Counted from the first letter of the stretch, positions 30,643 through 39,311 are shown. The stretch is DNA of 64,000 nucleotides from a virus (IMGVR_UViG_3300026097_000980:62001-126000), one strand, 5' to 3'. A program made the numbers and translations. The notes: generated by a model not told the origin, from the letters alone.

Positions 30643-32623
30643 ATTGACTTCTCACCATTGATTTATGTTTTGCATCGCTGGCTCCATTAAAGAAGCGAGC
30701 CGCAGGATTGTCATAGTTCTTCTTGTCCGTGTATATATCCTTTGGCGGGTATAAATCGCCGTCTGCCATTTGCGGTTGTTGATATGCTCTAAAGTCGGGA
30801 TTATATCCTAACAGTGCTACCAGTGCTGATTCATCTGTGCTACCTGCCATTGCAGCCTGTGCCAGTCTATCTTCTTCTGCATTGGCTTGTGCGATACTGG
30901 TTTCATTGGCTTCTTCCATTGTATCTTCTTGTTCGTCCTTGATGTCTTGTAGTGTGCGTTCTGCAACGCCGTTCACAATGTCGCGTATCAGATTCAAATC
31001 CAAACTGGCCAGTTCAATGTCTGCCATGTCAGCACCTTGACTTAACTGCTCTGATGCGCTCAGTGCAGATTCGCCTGTGATGTCTTCAGTTTGCACTGAC
31101 CCGCCCTGTGCAAGATCCATGCTGTTGTCACTGCCCGCATTGCCTGCACTACTACCAGAGCCGTCCATACTGTTCATACTGCCCATGCCACTGCCTTGTG
31201 AACTGCTACTTCCAAAGCCTCCTCCACTGCTACTCATACTGGAGTTCATAGCACTAAGACTGCTTGTAAGGCTCTGTGTGCTACTCTCTGCGGCTGTGCT
31301 TTGTGCGGCACTGGCTACATCGTCAGCGGCACTGAGAGCGTTCAGTTCGTTTGCGTTTAAGGATCTTCCCGATCCTGATGAGGTTGTTTCCGTGCTCGGA
31401 GCAATATCCCCTGTTGACACTTCAATACCTCCAGCGACTGCTTGTGTTTCTTGCACAGGCGTTCCTGTTGCTGGGTCAGTTGTCTCCATTCCCACCATTC
31501 CTTGAGATTGTGTATCCATTGAAACATTTCCTGTTCCTCCTGTTATATCTGGAGTGCCTGTAAAATCTTGTGTGCCTGAATATAAATCTTGTTGCGGTGC
31601 TATTTGTGCCATCATAGCATCATTGTAGCCTGGACATTCTGGGGAGAATGTAGGATCTGCTGAACACTGTGCTGACAGCAATACCGTATCCTCTAGGCTT
31701 TCCTCTTCTAGGGGATTGCCTGCGTATCTGTAGTTCAGTTTGATTGAGGGATTCGCAAACTCTGGACCGTAGTATCCTGCCCAGTATCCCAAATCTTTAC
31801 CAGTCACATTCAGTTGAATAGATTCCAGTGTGTTCACATCAAACGGGTCTTTGAATGTTTCCTCACCTGAGATGTTTGTCCACTCACTGTAATATTGACT
31901 GTAGTCATAGGTCTTTGAAAACACAGCCGTGCCCTGTGTGTCACGAATAACTACCTCCACATAGAAAGTGTCTGGAGTGCTTCTTGCATTATTAGTATAG
32001 TTGGCATCCCAGTTCTTGACACTCCACGAATAGTTGTAGCCAGTGGCTTCTATTCCTGCTTGCTCTAGTGCAATGTTTATTGCGGCGAGGTTCGTGAGTG
32101 TGCGTTCTACATATCCAAAGTTAATCTGTCCATCCGCCGCACCAACGTATTGATCATTAATAGTAGGACATGATCCGCCTGAAGTTCCACCCCATCCTCT
32201 GTTAAGTTCGTAGCATCCATTCCAATATTGGCTAGTGTCACCTATCAAGTCGCCGGTTTGCCCCACAATGTATTCCTGTGTTGCCCAGTCTATCTCGTCA
32301 ATCTGTATATATGAGTAGGTAGAATCCATTGACCTATTGACGCAGACATCTGAACGACCCACATACACTTTGTTTACATCGTCTCTCAAACAAAGATATT
32401 CGTTGCCTAACACGCCGTCCGATCCTGTGGTTGAGTTTTCTGAATAGAAATATTCGTCAACACTGCCGCCTTGATCTATCCACCAATCTTTTATTTCATT
32501 GTGGTCGGGTGCTTGGAATGTGTGGGTGTCGTGAGGACCCGCTTTAGAAAGCGGCGCCACCAGTAGCATACATAAGCAGAGCACTGCCCAATATGCCCCA
32601 GCCAATGCCTTTGAGTGTGTCAT
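30632..32623 (-). CDS. Large exported Ser/Gly/Met-rich protein
   Basis: A 663-residue protein with a signal peptide (AYWAVLCLCMLLVAPLSKAG). Residues 30-330 are a beta-rich domain with paired Cys and many aromatic residues (YNYSWSVKNWDANYTNNA). Residues 340-520 are low complexity, rich in Ser, Gly, Met, Thr and Gln (SSLSAMNSSMSSSGGGFG). The end is polar (YPPKDIYTDKKNYDNPAARF). It probably acts in the periplasm, on the cell surface or in the virion. Its signal-peptide region overlaps the end of the upstream exported-protein gene by exactly 80 bases. No family recognised. Confidence 0.65.
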   Translation of the reverse strand: MTHSKALAGAYWAVLCLCMLLVAPLSKAGPHDTHTFQAPDHNEIKDWWIDQGGSVDEYFYSENSTTGSDGVLGNEYLCLRDDVNKVYVGRSDVCVNRSMDSTYSYIQIDEIDWATQEYIVGQTGDLIGDTSQYWNGCYELNRGWGGTSGGSCPTINDQYVGAADGQINFGYVERTLTNLAAINIALEQAGIEATGYNYSWSVKNWDANYTNNARSTPDTFYVEVVIRDTQGTAVFSKTYDYSQYYSEWTNISGEETFKDPFDVNTLESIQLNVTGKDLGYWAGYYGPEFANPSIKLNYRYAGNPLEEESLEDTVLLSAQCSADPTFSPECPGYNDAMMAQIAPQQDLYSGTQDFTGTPDITGGTGNVSMDTQSQGMVGMETTDPATGTPVQETQAVAGGIEVSTGDIAPSTETTSSGSGRSLNANELNALSAADDVASAAQSTAAESSTQSLTSSLSAMNSSMSSSGGGFGSSSSQGSGMGSMNSMDGSGSSAGNAGSDNSMDLAQGGSVQTEDITGESALSASEQLSQGADMADIELASLDLNLIRDIVNGVAERTLQDIKDEQEDTMEEANETSIAQANAEEDRLAQAAMAGSTDESALVALLGYNPDFRAYQQPQMADGDLYPPKDIYTDKKNYDNPAARFFNGASDAKHKSMVRSQYEQ

Positions 32624-33509
32624 TGCGTCTGGTTTCCTCTTCCTGTTCAGTAGGCTTTAGTTCTGGATACTTTGCCCACATTTCTTTGGCTTCATCGCCT
32701 ATCTTGCCATTGAACGGACAAGGTGTTCCAGCCATTTCCATTGCTGTAAATACCTTTGGATCCTGGCACATTAGACTCACAGCCGCAACCTTCATGCCCA
32801 TGTTGTACAGGGTCTTTGAATTCTTTAGTCGCTCACAGTTTAGATCACGAACATGTCCACCGCCCGCAATACCCAGTATTTGACTTTGCACTGCCGCTGA
32901 ATATGAAACTGTGCAGGTGTCATTGCCTCCTGCGTTCACCGTGGGGGCAATAGCACTGGGTGGTGGTGACTTGATGGTCTGTGTAATATCACTCTTGTTG
33001 TTGTTATTGTTTGTGTTGTTATTGTTGTTGGTGTTATTACTGGTTGACGTATTTGTGTTCGTGTTGTTGTTAGTGTTTGTGTTCGTGCTGGTGCTGTTCA
33101 CAGTTTGGTCAACAGTTTGATCAATGGTGCTGTCCGTGGTCTGATTGATAGTGCTGTCTGTGGTCTGATTGATTGTGCTGTTAGTAGTGTTATTAATCGT
33201 GCTGTTGTTGGTGTTGTTGGTAGTCTGATCAATAGTGCTGTTATTAGTGTTTGTGTTAGTGTTGGTGTTGTTAGTGCCGCCACTCAGAATATTGTTGTTG
33301 GTGTTTGTGTTTGTGTTGGTGGTTCCGCCACTCAGCACATTATTGTTGGTATTTGTACTGTTCACCGTTGAGTTGGTATTTGTGGTGCTTTCCGTCACCA
33401 CAAGGCTTGAACTGTCTGCTTCGCCATCTGCATCTTCAAGTGCATGTGCTTGTGGCACCGCACTGATAGACAAGGCTATAACTGCTACGAATAGCACTCT
33501 TTTAATCAT
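32544..33509 (-). CDS. Exported Asn/Thr-repeat protein
   Basis: A protein of about 321 residues from the ATG at 33509 (MIKRVLFVAVIALSISAV, signal peptide ending AHA; SD GGGAGCG). Residues about 45-185 consist almost only of Asn, Thr, Ser, with Gln, Ile and Asp, in imperfect repeats (NTNTNTNNNILSGGT, STINQTTD). The C-terminal 130 residues are a normal domain with four Cys (NDTCTVSYSAA, DLNCERL, LMCQDP, GTPCPFNG) and a last hydrophobic helix (GILGSALLMYATGGAAF). The pattern suits a surface or virion protein with a flexible stalk. The DNA of the stalk is strongly repetitive. Confidence 0.7.
   Translation of the reverse strand: MIKRVLFVAVIALSISAVPQAHALEDADGEADSSSLVVTESTTNTNSTVNSTNTNNNVLSGGTTNTNTNTNNNILSGGTNNTNTNTNTNNSTIDQTTNNTNNSTINNTTNSTINQTTDSTINQTTDSTIDQTVDQTVNSTSTNTNTNNNTNTNTSTSNNTNNNNNTNNNNNKSDITQTIKSPPPSAIAPTVNAGGNDTCTVSYSAAVQSQILGIAGGGHVRDLNCERLKNSKTLYNMGMKVAAVSLMCQDPKVFTAMEMAGTPCPFNGKIGDEAKEMWAKYPELKPTEQEEETRRNDTLKGIGWGILGSALLMYATGGAAF
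33000..33370. repeat. Tandem-like Asn/Thr codon repeats
   Basis: The + strand is a series of imperfect short repeats built from gttgtt, gtgttt and gtattg units, with a longer unit (ggtctgattgatagtgctgt) repeated about three times near 33120-33180. It encodes the N/T stalk of the gene at 32544. Such DNA is prone to slippage, so length may vary among related genomes. Confidence 0.75.
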
Positions 33510-33545
33510 TTTTCGCTCCCGGGATAAATCGTATTCCCTCAACAG

Positions 33546-33553
33546 TATTTAAT
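33546..33553 (-). promoter_or_regulatory. Late-type motif (ATTAAATA)
   Basis: The minus strand reads ATTAAATACTG, 36 bases upstream of the ATG at 33509. Together with the motif at 33593 it forms a tandem pair upstream of the two exported-protein genes. Confidence 0.4.
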
Positions 33554-33592
33554 CACAGGTTATTGTGAATTTTAGTACTACTTTAGTACAAG

Positions 33593-33600
33593 TATTTATC
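33593..33600 (-). promoter_or_regulatory. Late promoter motif (GATAAATA)
   Basis: The minus strand reads GATAAATAC, about 84 bases upstream of the N/T-repeat gene. It lies in the divergent region between that gene and the Fis-like gene. Confidence 0.4.
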
Positions 33601-33605
33601 ATAAA

Positions 33606-33625
33606 GGTGTAAAAATATTTACACC
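33606..33625. promoter_or_regulatory. Inverted repeat, candidate operator
   Basis: GGTGTAAA and TTTACACC form an inverted repeat with 8-bp arms and a 4-base centre. It sits in the divergent intergenic region, 5 bases before a TATAAATA motif and 17 bases before the Fis-like gene, a usual place for an autoregulatory site. Confidence 0.45.
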
Positions 33626-33629
33626 AGAC

Positions 33630-33638
33630 TATAAATAC
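33630..33638 (+). promoter_or_regulatory. Perfect late promoter motif (TATAAATAC)
   Basis: An exact T4-type late promoter on the plus strand, with only 4 bases between TATAAATA and the ATG at 33642. Transcription from it would start at or within a base or two of the start codon. Confidence 0.6.
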
Positions 33639-33641
33639 ATC

Positions 33642-33863
33642 ATGTCCAGAGAAGAAGATGACGAACTGAGAAGAATCGTTGAGGAACTAGAAAGTTTAAG
33701 AAAACAAGTAGGGCTTCCAGACCGTGTTGAAAAAGTAGAAAAGGATGCTATTCAGAATGCTCTTTATGAGACCGATGGCAATCAAACACTTGCGGCAAAA
33801 AAACTTGGATTAGGTAGAACCTGTTTGATTGCCAAAATGAAGAAGTATGGGATTATAAAGTAG
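33642..33863 (+). CDS. Fis-type helix-turn-helix protein
   Basis: A 73-residue protein. The N-terminal half is a charged helix (DDELRRIVEELESLRKQ) and the C-terminal half is the HTH_8/Fis module: AIQNALYETDGNQTLAAKKL then LGRTCLIAKMKKYGI, as at the end of NtrC-type regulators. It is the only plus-strand gene between 11.6 kb and the end of the window and has its own late motif and a nearby inverted repeat, so it may regulate the divergent genes or itself. It overlaps the convergent structural gene by 11 bases. Confidence 0.75.
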   Translation: MSREEDDELRRIVEELESLRKQVGLPDRVEKVEKDAIQNALYETDGNQTLAAKKLGLGRTCLIAKMKKYGIIK

Positions 33864-35553
33864 CGTTAGGCTCGTTAGGTTTCTTATCTAGAGAATCTGG
33901 CATTCCATCATTGTCAGCGTCATTATATGTATTAGGAGTGTCAGTGTCTTTCTTCTTATAGATTGTCAGCATTTCATTGTTAAGATCTGCTAACACCTTA
34001 CCGGCGGCATCTACTTCAACAATATTTCTAATAGTTTTTCCTTGTTGAATGTATGAACGATACTGTACTAGAATATTGTTCTTACCTAACTTCTGTGCAA
34101 TATTTTTTATTTCATCAGGTGCATCTTTTAGTTTTTCGCTAGGCTTAACTTTAACTTGTAACGCAACGCCATTTCCGCCTTTGGCAGTTAAAACATTACT
34201 GCACTCTAAGTCAAAATATTCGCAGACTTGATAAAATGTTTTTCCAAACCTTAGTTCTACAAAATCTTTACCTGCTCCTGGATCCATGATAGTCACAACT
34301 ACTAGCTCGTCGCCGCGAGTCTTAGAAGAGGCATCTTGCTGATCAACATTCTTCCCTGAATGATATAGTAGTCCTTGCTGTAAATGTGATAGAAAGTCTA
34401 TTTCACCTTCTGTTGTATCACCTGCAAGATGTTTGTTAATTTTTTGTTGGGCCCATTGATAAGTTTCTTTAATAGGCCCATTCATTACTGCTTGAAGAGT
34501 CTTAGGATTTACTATGAACTCACCATCTTTGGTATAGTTGTCTATTACTTTTGCAAATGATGATTTGAAGTTTTCAGGTAACTCATAGTTAAAACTCTGT
34601 CTCCAGAACAATCCAAGTTTCTCAAAAGTTCTACCACTTGCCTGTCCAATCTGTGAACGGCCACTGCCTGCTTTTAAACTTAAAAGACTTAGTGTTTCTG
34701 GATCTCCTTCGCTACCAGCAACGATAAGTTTTAAATCAACCTTTGTCATATTTTGGTTTTCTGCTTCTGCACCGTCACTTACTACGCTGATCTCTTGTTT
34801 GACATCATCAGTGTAATATTCTTGGATTTTAGATACAGCATTACTTGGTTCAAGGCCTGTGTTTGCATAGTTTGCCGCCTTGCTTATCATTTCATTTAGT
34901 TTCTTTCCAGCATCATCACTTAATTCTAGTTTTCTCTGCACTGCTAATCCGTCGCCTTTTGCTTCTATAAGCATTCTTAAGGCTTTGATGTCTCCTCTAG
35001 GGAGTGTCACTTTAATACTTAGACTATCATCGGTTCTGTCTTGCACCGGCAAACTTATTTCATTTTTTCCGCTTGCAAAGAAATTTTCTCCAATGCGTAG
35101 AACATCGTCTGCCGAAATTTCTGTAGATGTATTAGTAAATCTTGCAGCCATTGCAAATCCTAATACACCTTCAGTAACATTTCCTGCATTTACAGTAGTT
35201 TTAACAGCTGACTTATCTATGTTTGTAGGAATAAATTTATGAGTTTTGCCGTCTTCGTCTACGCCGGTTATTTTTTCTTTTACATTTGTTTTTTCACCCG
35301 ACGATCTTAGTTCTACTTGCTTGTTTATTATTGCAAGAGCATTTTCTATCTCTTCTTCAGGAATAGTAACAGGAATTAACCCACTCCCTGCCTTAACTAT
35401 GATTGTCTCTCCTGCTTTTATCTTTGCGATAAGAGGAGGTATGTATGCATTATGGCTTTTATTTTCCGGAGTCCAATATTCTCCCGAAATTAGAGCTTCG
35501 TGTAGTTTCATTGTAGACTTGACTGTTTCTGATAAAAATTCAAATGCTCTCAT
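33853..35553 (-). CDS. Probable internal head protein with capsid-targeting-like N-terminus
   Basis: A 566-residue protein. It begins MRAFEFLSETVKSTMKLHEA, similar to the capsid-targeting peptides of T4 internal proteins (MKTYQEFIAE), which end in a prohead-protease site (small/hydrophobic-x-Glu); both FLSE and KLHE fit. The rest is mixed alpha/beta with no family that I know. The last 20 residues contain DADNDGMPDSLD, a calcium-binding type 3 repeat. A late motif (AATAAATA) lies 5 bases before the ATG. I infer packaging in the head and perhaps injection with DNA; it could also be another virion protein. Confidence 0.55.
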   Translation of the reverse strand: MRAFEFLSETVKSTMKLHEALISGEYWTPENKSHNAYIPPLIAKIKAGETIIVKAGSGLIPVTIPEEEIENALAIINKQVELRSSGEKTNVKEKITGVDEDGKTHKFIPTNIDKSAVKTTVNAGNVTEGVLGFAMAARFTNTSTEISADDVLRIGENFFASGKNEISLPVQDRTDDSLSIKVTLPRGDIKALRMLIEAKGDGLAVQRKLELSDDAGKKLNEMISKAANYANTGLEPSNAVSKIQEYYTDDVKQEISVVSDGAEAENQNMTKVDLKLIVAGSEGDPETLSLLSLKAGSGRSQIGQASGRTFEKLGLFWRQSFNYELPENFKSSFAKVIDNYTKDGEFIVNPKTLQAVMNGPIKETYQWAQQKINKHLAGDTTEGEIDFLSHLQQGLLYHSGKNVDQQDASSKTRGDELVVVTIMDPGAGKDFVELRFGKTFYQVCEYFDLECSNVLTAKGGNGVALQVKVKPSEKLKDAPDEIKNIAQKLGKNNILVQYRSYIQQGKTIRNIVEVDAAGKVLADLNNEMLTIYKKKDTDTPNTYNDADNDGMPDSLDKKPNEPNATL

Positions 35554-35558
35554 AAGTG

Positions 35559-35566
35559 TATTTATT
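35559..35566 (-). promoter_or_regulatory. Late promoter motif (AATAAATA)
   Basis: The minus strand reads AATAAATAC with 5 bases between the motif and the ATG at 35553. It predicts a leaderless or nearly leaderless late message. Confidence 0.5.
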
Positions 35567-36248
35567 CAATATCGGGGAATAGGCAATCTTGTATGAATGC
35601 TCGGACATCCTCTTCGTCCAGGCCTAATGCGGCCATTGTGCGAGGAGTATGTGGATTTTGTTTTTGGTAATACGCATAACGATTTTGTGCGGTGATGCCT
35701 TGTTCGCGATCGCCTTGATCATTAAAGAACGCAATCTCATCTAGGTAAGCATACACATTATGTTCAGCCATTGCGTAAATCTGTTCTAGTTCATCTTCCT
35801 TGTTAACATTACCGGCAGCGACCATATGCTCAGAAAATATAGCTTGCGCCCAGTCTGGTAACTCTCTCTTTTTACGCCAGTCTAGTTTGGCAACTTCTTG
35901 AGCAAATCCTTCAATCATAACATGATGTGGATTTTGTGTTGCTGAGTAATCGTGAAAGCATCCTGTAATTTTATTTTTGCCTGCAATAACATCGAATCCA
36001 AATATAGGACCGTCATTTTCTAGGTGTGGGAAGATGCAACAATGCATCATCCACAGTCCTTTGGTATCGCGAGCATCAACTACATCCACATGAGCCCTGC
36101 GATACTGATCACTATTCCAAACACGATTAACCCACCCAGGCTGATTGAAGCGATCCATACCAGGCTCCGATACCTCAGTTCCTGTTTTGTCAAACGCCGC
36201 TTCAAAAGTCTGCTGTACTCCTATCAATGTATCCCAAACTTGACTCAT
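35562..36248 (-). CDS. pcyX: Ferredoxin-dependent bilin reductase
   Basis: A 228-residue protein of the ferredoxin-dependent bilin reductase family (PcyA, PebA, PebS, PcyX). The landmark is LENDGPIFGFDVIAG (residues 77-90), with the P-x-x-G-x-D core, followed by CFHDYSAT where Asp100 matches the catalytic Asp of PcyA. The C-terminal HNVYAYLDEIAFF and RYAYYQKQNPHTPRTMAALG also fit the family. The enzyme reduces biliverdin with electrons from ferredoxin; no ferredoxin gene is visible here. A heme oxygenase lies 1.7 kb upstream in the same direction. I give the symbol because pcyX is known from uncultured marine viruses; product (PEB or other) is not proven by the sequence. Confidence 0.8.
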   Translation of the reverse strand: MSQVWDTLIGVQQTFEAAFDKTGTEVSEPGMDRFNQPGWVNRVWNSDQYRRAHVDVVDARDTKGLWMMHCCIFPHLENDGPIFGFDVIAGKNKITGCFHDYSATQNPHHVMIEGFAQEVAKLDWRKKRELPDWAQAIFSEHMVAAGNVNKEDELEQIYAMAEHNVYAYLDEIAFFNDQGDREQGITAQNRYAYYQKQNPHTPRTMAALGLDEEDVRAFIQDCLFPDIE

Positions 36249-37534
36249 TAGTATCTATAAGTCTCTAGTTTGTAAGGTCCTTGTACAGGTACACTAATAT
36301 ACTTTGCCTGTTCTTTTGTGAGCACAGTTAGGTCAGCACCTAGTTGTTCTAGATGTAGTCTAGCTACCTTCTCGTCTAGATGTTTTGGTAGAAGATATAA
36401 CTTGCCTTTTTCGTAGTTTTCTGCATTATTCCACATTTCAATTTGTGCAAGAACCTGGTTAGTAAAACTATTGCTCATTACATAACTAGGATGGCCAGTA
36501 GCACAACCTAGATTTACTAATCTTCCTTTTGCTAGAACGATAATCTTTTTACCATCAGGAAATTTTACATGATCAACCTGTGGTTTAATTTCATCCCACT
36601 CATATTTTTCTATGCCTTTAATATCAATTTCACTGTCAAAATGGCCAATATTACACACAATAGCATTGTTTTTCATTTTAATCATATGGTCGTGTGTGAT
36701 AACATCGATGTTGCCTGTGGCTGTAACAAAGATATCTGCTTTGTCTGCGGCATACTCCATTGTGGTAACTTTGTACCCTTCCATAGCCGCTTGGAGTGCA
36801 AGAATAGGATCAATTTCAGTAATCCATACTTGAGCACTTAATGCTCTTAATGCCTGAGCAGATCCTTTGCCAACATCTCCATATCCACAAACGACAGCAA
36901 TTTTGCCAGCAATCATAACATCTGTTGCTCTTTTAATTGCATCTACACAGCTTTCACGGCAACCATATAGATTATCAAATTTAGATTTAGTAACACTGTC
37001 ATTTACATTGATTGCAGGAATTTTAAGTGTGTTATTTTCAATTCTTTCCAACAGTTTGTGAATACCTGTAGTAGTTTCTTCTGTAACTCCTACAATGTCT
37101 TCCAACAGTTCAGGATACTTGTCGTGAATATAACCTGTAAGATCGTGGCCATCATCCAGTAGAATGTTAGGTGTCCAGCCATTAGAACCTCTCAGTGTTT
37201 GTTCGATACACCACCAATACTCATCTTCAGTCTCACCTTTCCATGCAAATACTGGAATACCTTGATCAGCCAAAGCGGCTGCCGCATGATCTTGAGTAGA
37301 AAAAATATTACAACTACTCCAGCGAACATCAGCACCTAGCTCTACTAGTGTTTCAACTAACACTGCTGTTTGAATAGTCATGTGCAAACTACCTGTAATT
37401 CTAGCACCAGCTAGAGGTTTTTTACCTGCATACTCTTTCCTAATTGCCATCAATCCTGGCATTTCGCCTTCGGCAATCTCTATTTCTTTTCTGCCGTAAT
37501 CTGCAAGGTTAATATCTTTAATTTTGTAATCCAC
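36248..37534 (-). CDS. ahcY: S-adenosylhomocysteine hydrolase
   Basis: A 428-residue enzyme that splits S-adenosylhomocysteine to adenosine and homocysteine and so relieves inhibition of methyltransferases. Motifs are intact: [43 protein letters not shown], the NAD site [29 protein letters not shown] and the C-terminal [10 protein letters not shown]. Length is normal for the family without the extra insert. It ends on the first base of the bilin reductase gene. With MetK it brackets the methyl cycle. Confidence 0.93.
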   Translation of the reverse strand: MDYKIKDINLADYGRKEIEIAEGEMPGLMAIRKEYAGKKPLAGARITGSLHMTIQTAVLVETLVELGADVRWSSCNIFSTQDHAAAALADQGIPVFAWKGETEDEYWWCIEQTLRGSNGWTPNILLDDGHDLTGYIHDKYPELLEDIVGVTEETTTGIHKLLERIENNTLKIPAINVNDSVTKSKFDNLYGCRESCVDAIKRATDVMIAGKIAVVCGYGDVGKGSAQALRALSAQVWITEIDPILALQAAMEGYKVTTMEYAADKADIFVTATGNIDVITHDHMIKMKNNAIVCNIGHFDSEIDIKGIEKYEWDEIKPQVDHVKFPDGKKIIVLAKGRLVNLGCATGHPSYVMSNSFTNQVLAQIEMWNNAENYEKGKLYLLPKHLDEKVARLHLEQLGADLTVLTKEQAKYISVPVQGPYKLETYRY

Positions 37535-37556
37535 TAATGTTTTCCTTATGTTAATA

Positions 37557-37952
37557 TTATAAACTGTTTACTAAATTCATTGCTACACTGGTTCCCGTTA
37601 TCGCACTGCCTATCATAATAGCGCGATCGTTCCATACGCCGCCTACGTATATCCACAAGACAGATGCGATTAGATAGGACAGTTTTCCATAAACGTCCAT
37701 ATCAGCCGAAAACAAAAATACACCAATAATAGCCAATACAGTTGCACCCCACTTGGCATAATAATCAACGGTGCCAGTAGGTGTTGTCGGACGTAGATCA
37801 TCCGCCTCTGCTTGAAGCTCTTCTAGCTCCTGCTTCAGTCTTCTTTTTTCTGTGGCAAGTTCCATTGCAAGCTTCCCTGCTTTAGACATGGTGCTGCCTT
37901 CGAATCTTTCGTGTGTTTCTTCACTCACTATCGGGTCATCTCTATCTGTCAT
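37557..37952 (-). CDS. Coiled-coil membrane protein
   Basis: A 131-residue protein: charged N-terminus, a coiled coil ([24 protein letters not shown], written in parts: [15 protein letters not shown]) and three hydrophobic stretches ([29 protein letters not shown] and a C-terminal one). Not recognised. It lies between heme oxygenase and ahcY. Confidence 0.55.
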   Translation of the reverse strand: MTDRDDPIVSEETHERFEGSTMSKAGKLAMELATEKRRLKQELEELQAEADDLRPTTPTGTVDYYAKWGATVLAIIGVFLFSADMDVYGKLSYLIASVLWIYVGGVWNDRAIMIGSAITGTSVAMNLVNSL

Positions 37953-37958
37953 AAAGGA

Positions 37959-38501
37959 TTATTTATCTACAAATTCCATCATTTCTTGAAATAATCTAGT
38001 TGCAAACTCAAAACATAGTTTAGCTTCATCGGCCATACTGTCGTCAACCTTTTTTCTAATTTTTTCTTTTAATTCTTCTCGATCACCATCGAATTGATAA
38101 AAACGTCCTTCTCCAGGAACTTTTTTAGCAATTATTTGTCCGCCACTTAGATCGCCCATGTGCCTTACATAGATATGAGCCATAAGTTTATGTGGGTCAT
38201 TGCTGATGCTCATGATATGATCAAGATATTCTTTTACAACCGCACACTGAGGTGGCTGTTGATCCTTGTGCGGCCACAATTCCATAAAGTCCGCATAGAT
38301 TTCCTTAGATCGTTCAACAATTCGCATATCGTTTAATAATCCGTGACGTGCGGCCATAACTTCTAACAGTTCATACATTGGAAACTGATTCCATAGGTAG
38401 GTTGCATATAATTCTGCATCGATATCTTTAAACAATACTTTTACAAATTCTTGCCTTTCGGCGTTTGTGTGTTGTTCTTTGGTAAGTTCTTTTAGACTCA
38501 T
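37959..38501 (-). CDS. Heme oxygenase
   Basis: A 180-residue HO-1-type heme oxygenase, which opens heme to biliverdin, CO and iron. His11 in KEQHTNAERQEFV is the proximal heme ligand, and HMGDLSGGQ (114-122) is the distal helix with its flexible glycines. MYELLEVMAARHG and the C-terminal FATRLFQEMMEF also match. It is shorter than many bacterial versions but complete. It overlaps clpS by 4 bases and is in the same direction as the bilin reductase, so the two can form a heme-to-bilin pathway. Confidence 0.9.
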   Translation of the reverse strand: MSLKELTKEQHTNAERQEFVKVLFKDIDAELYATYLWNQFPMYELLEVMAARHGLLNDMRIVERSKEIYADFMELWPHKDQQPPQCAVVKEYLDHIMSISNDPHKLMAHIYVRHMGDLSGGQIIAKKVPGEGRFYQFDGDREELKEKIRKKVDDSMADEAKLCFEFATRLFQEMMEFVDK

Positions 38502-38800
38502 TGTTCTTCTTCTACCACAATCTTTAACGGATACCCGTTGCTTCTCGCAATCGCTGTTGCTTCTAGACCTTTTTGTTCTGCAATTTCATATAGATATGCA
38601 CCGGCTATGCCACTTCCTGTATTATGCACTTCCATTGTGATTTGTTCAGCAGTCATCCTATCATGTCTAAATATTCCCATTAAGATTTCTATCACCAGTT
38701 CCATAGGTGTTACGTCGTCGTTCAACAATAACACTTTCCATAATTTTGGAGGTGACAGGTCCGTTTTGGTTTTTATTTTAAGATCATTTTCTGTTGTCAT
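38498..38800 (-). CDS. clpS: ClpS adaptor
   Basis: A 100-residue ClpS. After a flexible N-terminal tail come KVLLLNDDVTPMELVIEIL (the NDD/T substrate pocket), HDRMTAEQITMEVHNTGSG and GLEATAIARSNGYPLKIVVE, all typical. ClpS delivers N-degron substrates to ClpAP. A phage copy might redirect host proteolysis; with the phage tmRNA (LAA-type tag) the virus touches two inputs to Clp. An 18-bp GC hairpin (38819-38837) lies just upstream. Confidence 0.9.
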   Translation of the reverse strand: MTTENDLKIKTKTDLSPPKLWKVLLLNDDVTPMELVIEILMGIFRHDRMTAEQITMEVHNTGSGIAGAYLYEIAEQKGLEATAIARSNGYPLKIVVEEEQ

Positions 38801-38818
38801 GTTATCCTCTGATATAAG

Positions 38819-38837
38819 TGGGGGAGTTGCCTCCCCC
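38819..38837. other. GC-rich hairpin between hsp20 and clpS
   Basis: GGGGGAG and CTCCCCC form a perfect stem around GTTGC or the complement. No T-run follows on the minus strand, so it is not a full terminator. It could stabilise or partly attenuate the transcript between hsp20 and clpS. Confidence 0.5.
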
Positions 38838-38846
38838 TAGACTGTG

Positions 38847-39311
38847 TTACTTGCTATCTACTGTGAGAGATTCTTTTGAAGCAGGAGCCTCAATTGCAAT
38901 CTTCTTAGGTTGTAGCTCTTCTGGAACTTCACGCTTGAGGTATACATTCAGCATACCGTTGTCTAGCGAAGCTCGTTCTACTTCTACGTGATCAGCAAGT
39001 GTAAACGATCTGCTGAAGTTACGTCCTGCGATGCCTTTGTGTAGATAGTTTACTTCATCATCACCTTTTGGAGATATACCTTCTACAGTAAGGATATTTT
39101 TGTCCTTGGTAATATCCAAGTTATCCATATCGAACCCAGCAACGGCCAAAGTAATTACATACTCGTCGTCGTTAATCTGTGCAATGTTATATGGAGGATA
39201 TCCTTGCGGAGCACTGTTTGCGAATTGACGATCTAGTTCGTCGAACAGTCTATCAAATCCCACAGTTGCTCTGTGTAATGAAGGTAGGTCTAGAGTTGTT
39301 AGTCTTGTCAT
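38847..39311 (-). CDS. Small heat-shock protein Hsp20
   Basis: A 154-residue IbpA-like protein. FDRLFDELDRQF in the N-terminus, PPYNIAQINDDEYVITLAVAG opening the alpha-crystallin domain, GISPKGDDEVNYLHKGIAGR and a closing LDNGMLNVYLKREVPEE are characteristic. Hsp20 is a holdase common in marine T4-like phages. The GATAAATA late motif at 39372-39379 lies upstream, so it may be made late for particle assembly. Confidence 0.9.
   Translation of the reverse strand: MTRLTTLDLPSLHRATVGFDRLFDELDRQFANSAPQGYPPYNIAQINDDEYVITLAVAGFDMDNLDITKDKNILTVEGISPKGDDEVNYLHKGIAGRNFSRSFTLADHVEVERASLDNGMLNVYLKREVPEELQPKKIAIEAPASKESLTVDSK

Noticed and set aside
31077-31505. 142-residue plus-strand frame
   Set aside because: Leu/Ser/Pro-rich complement of the Ser/Gly-rich region of the large exported protein.
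33000-33370. C/G/T repeats considered as a CRISPR array
   Set aside because: Repeats are short, imperfect and without spacers, and encode an Asn/Thr stalk in frame.
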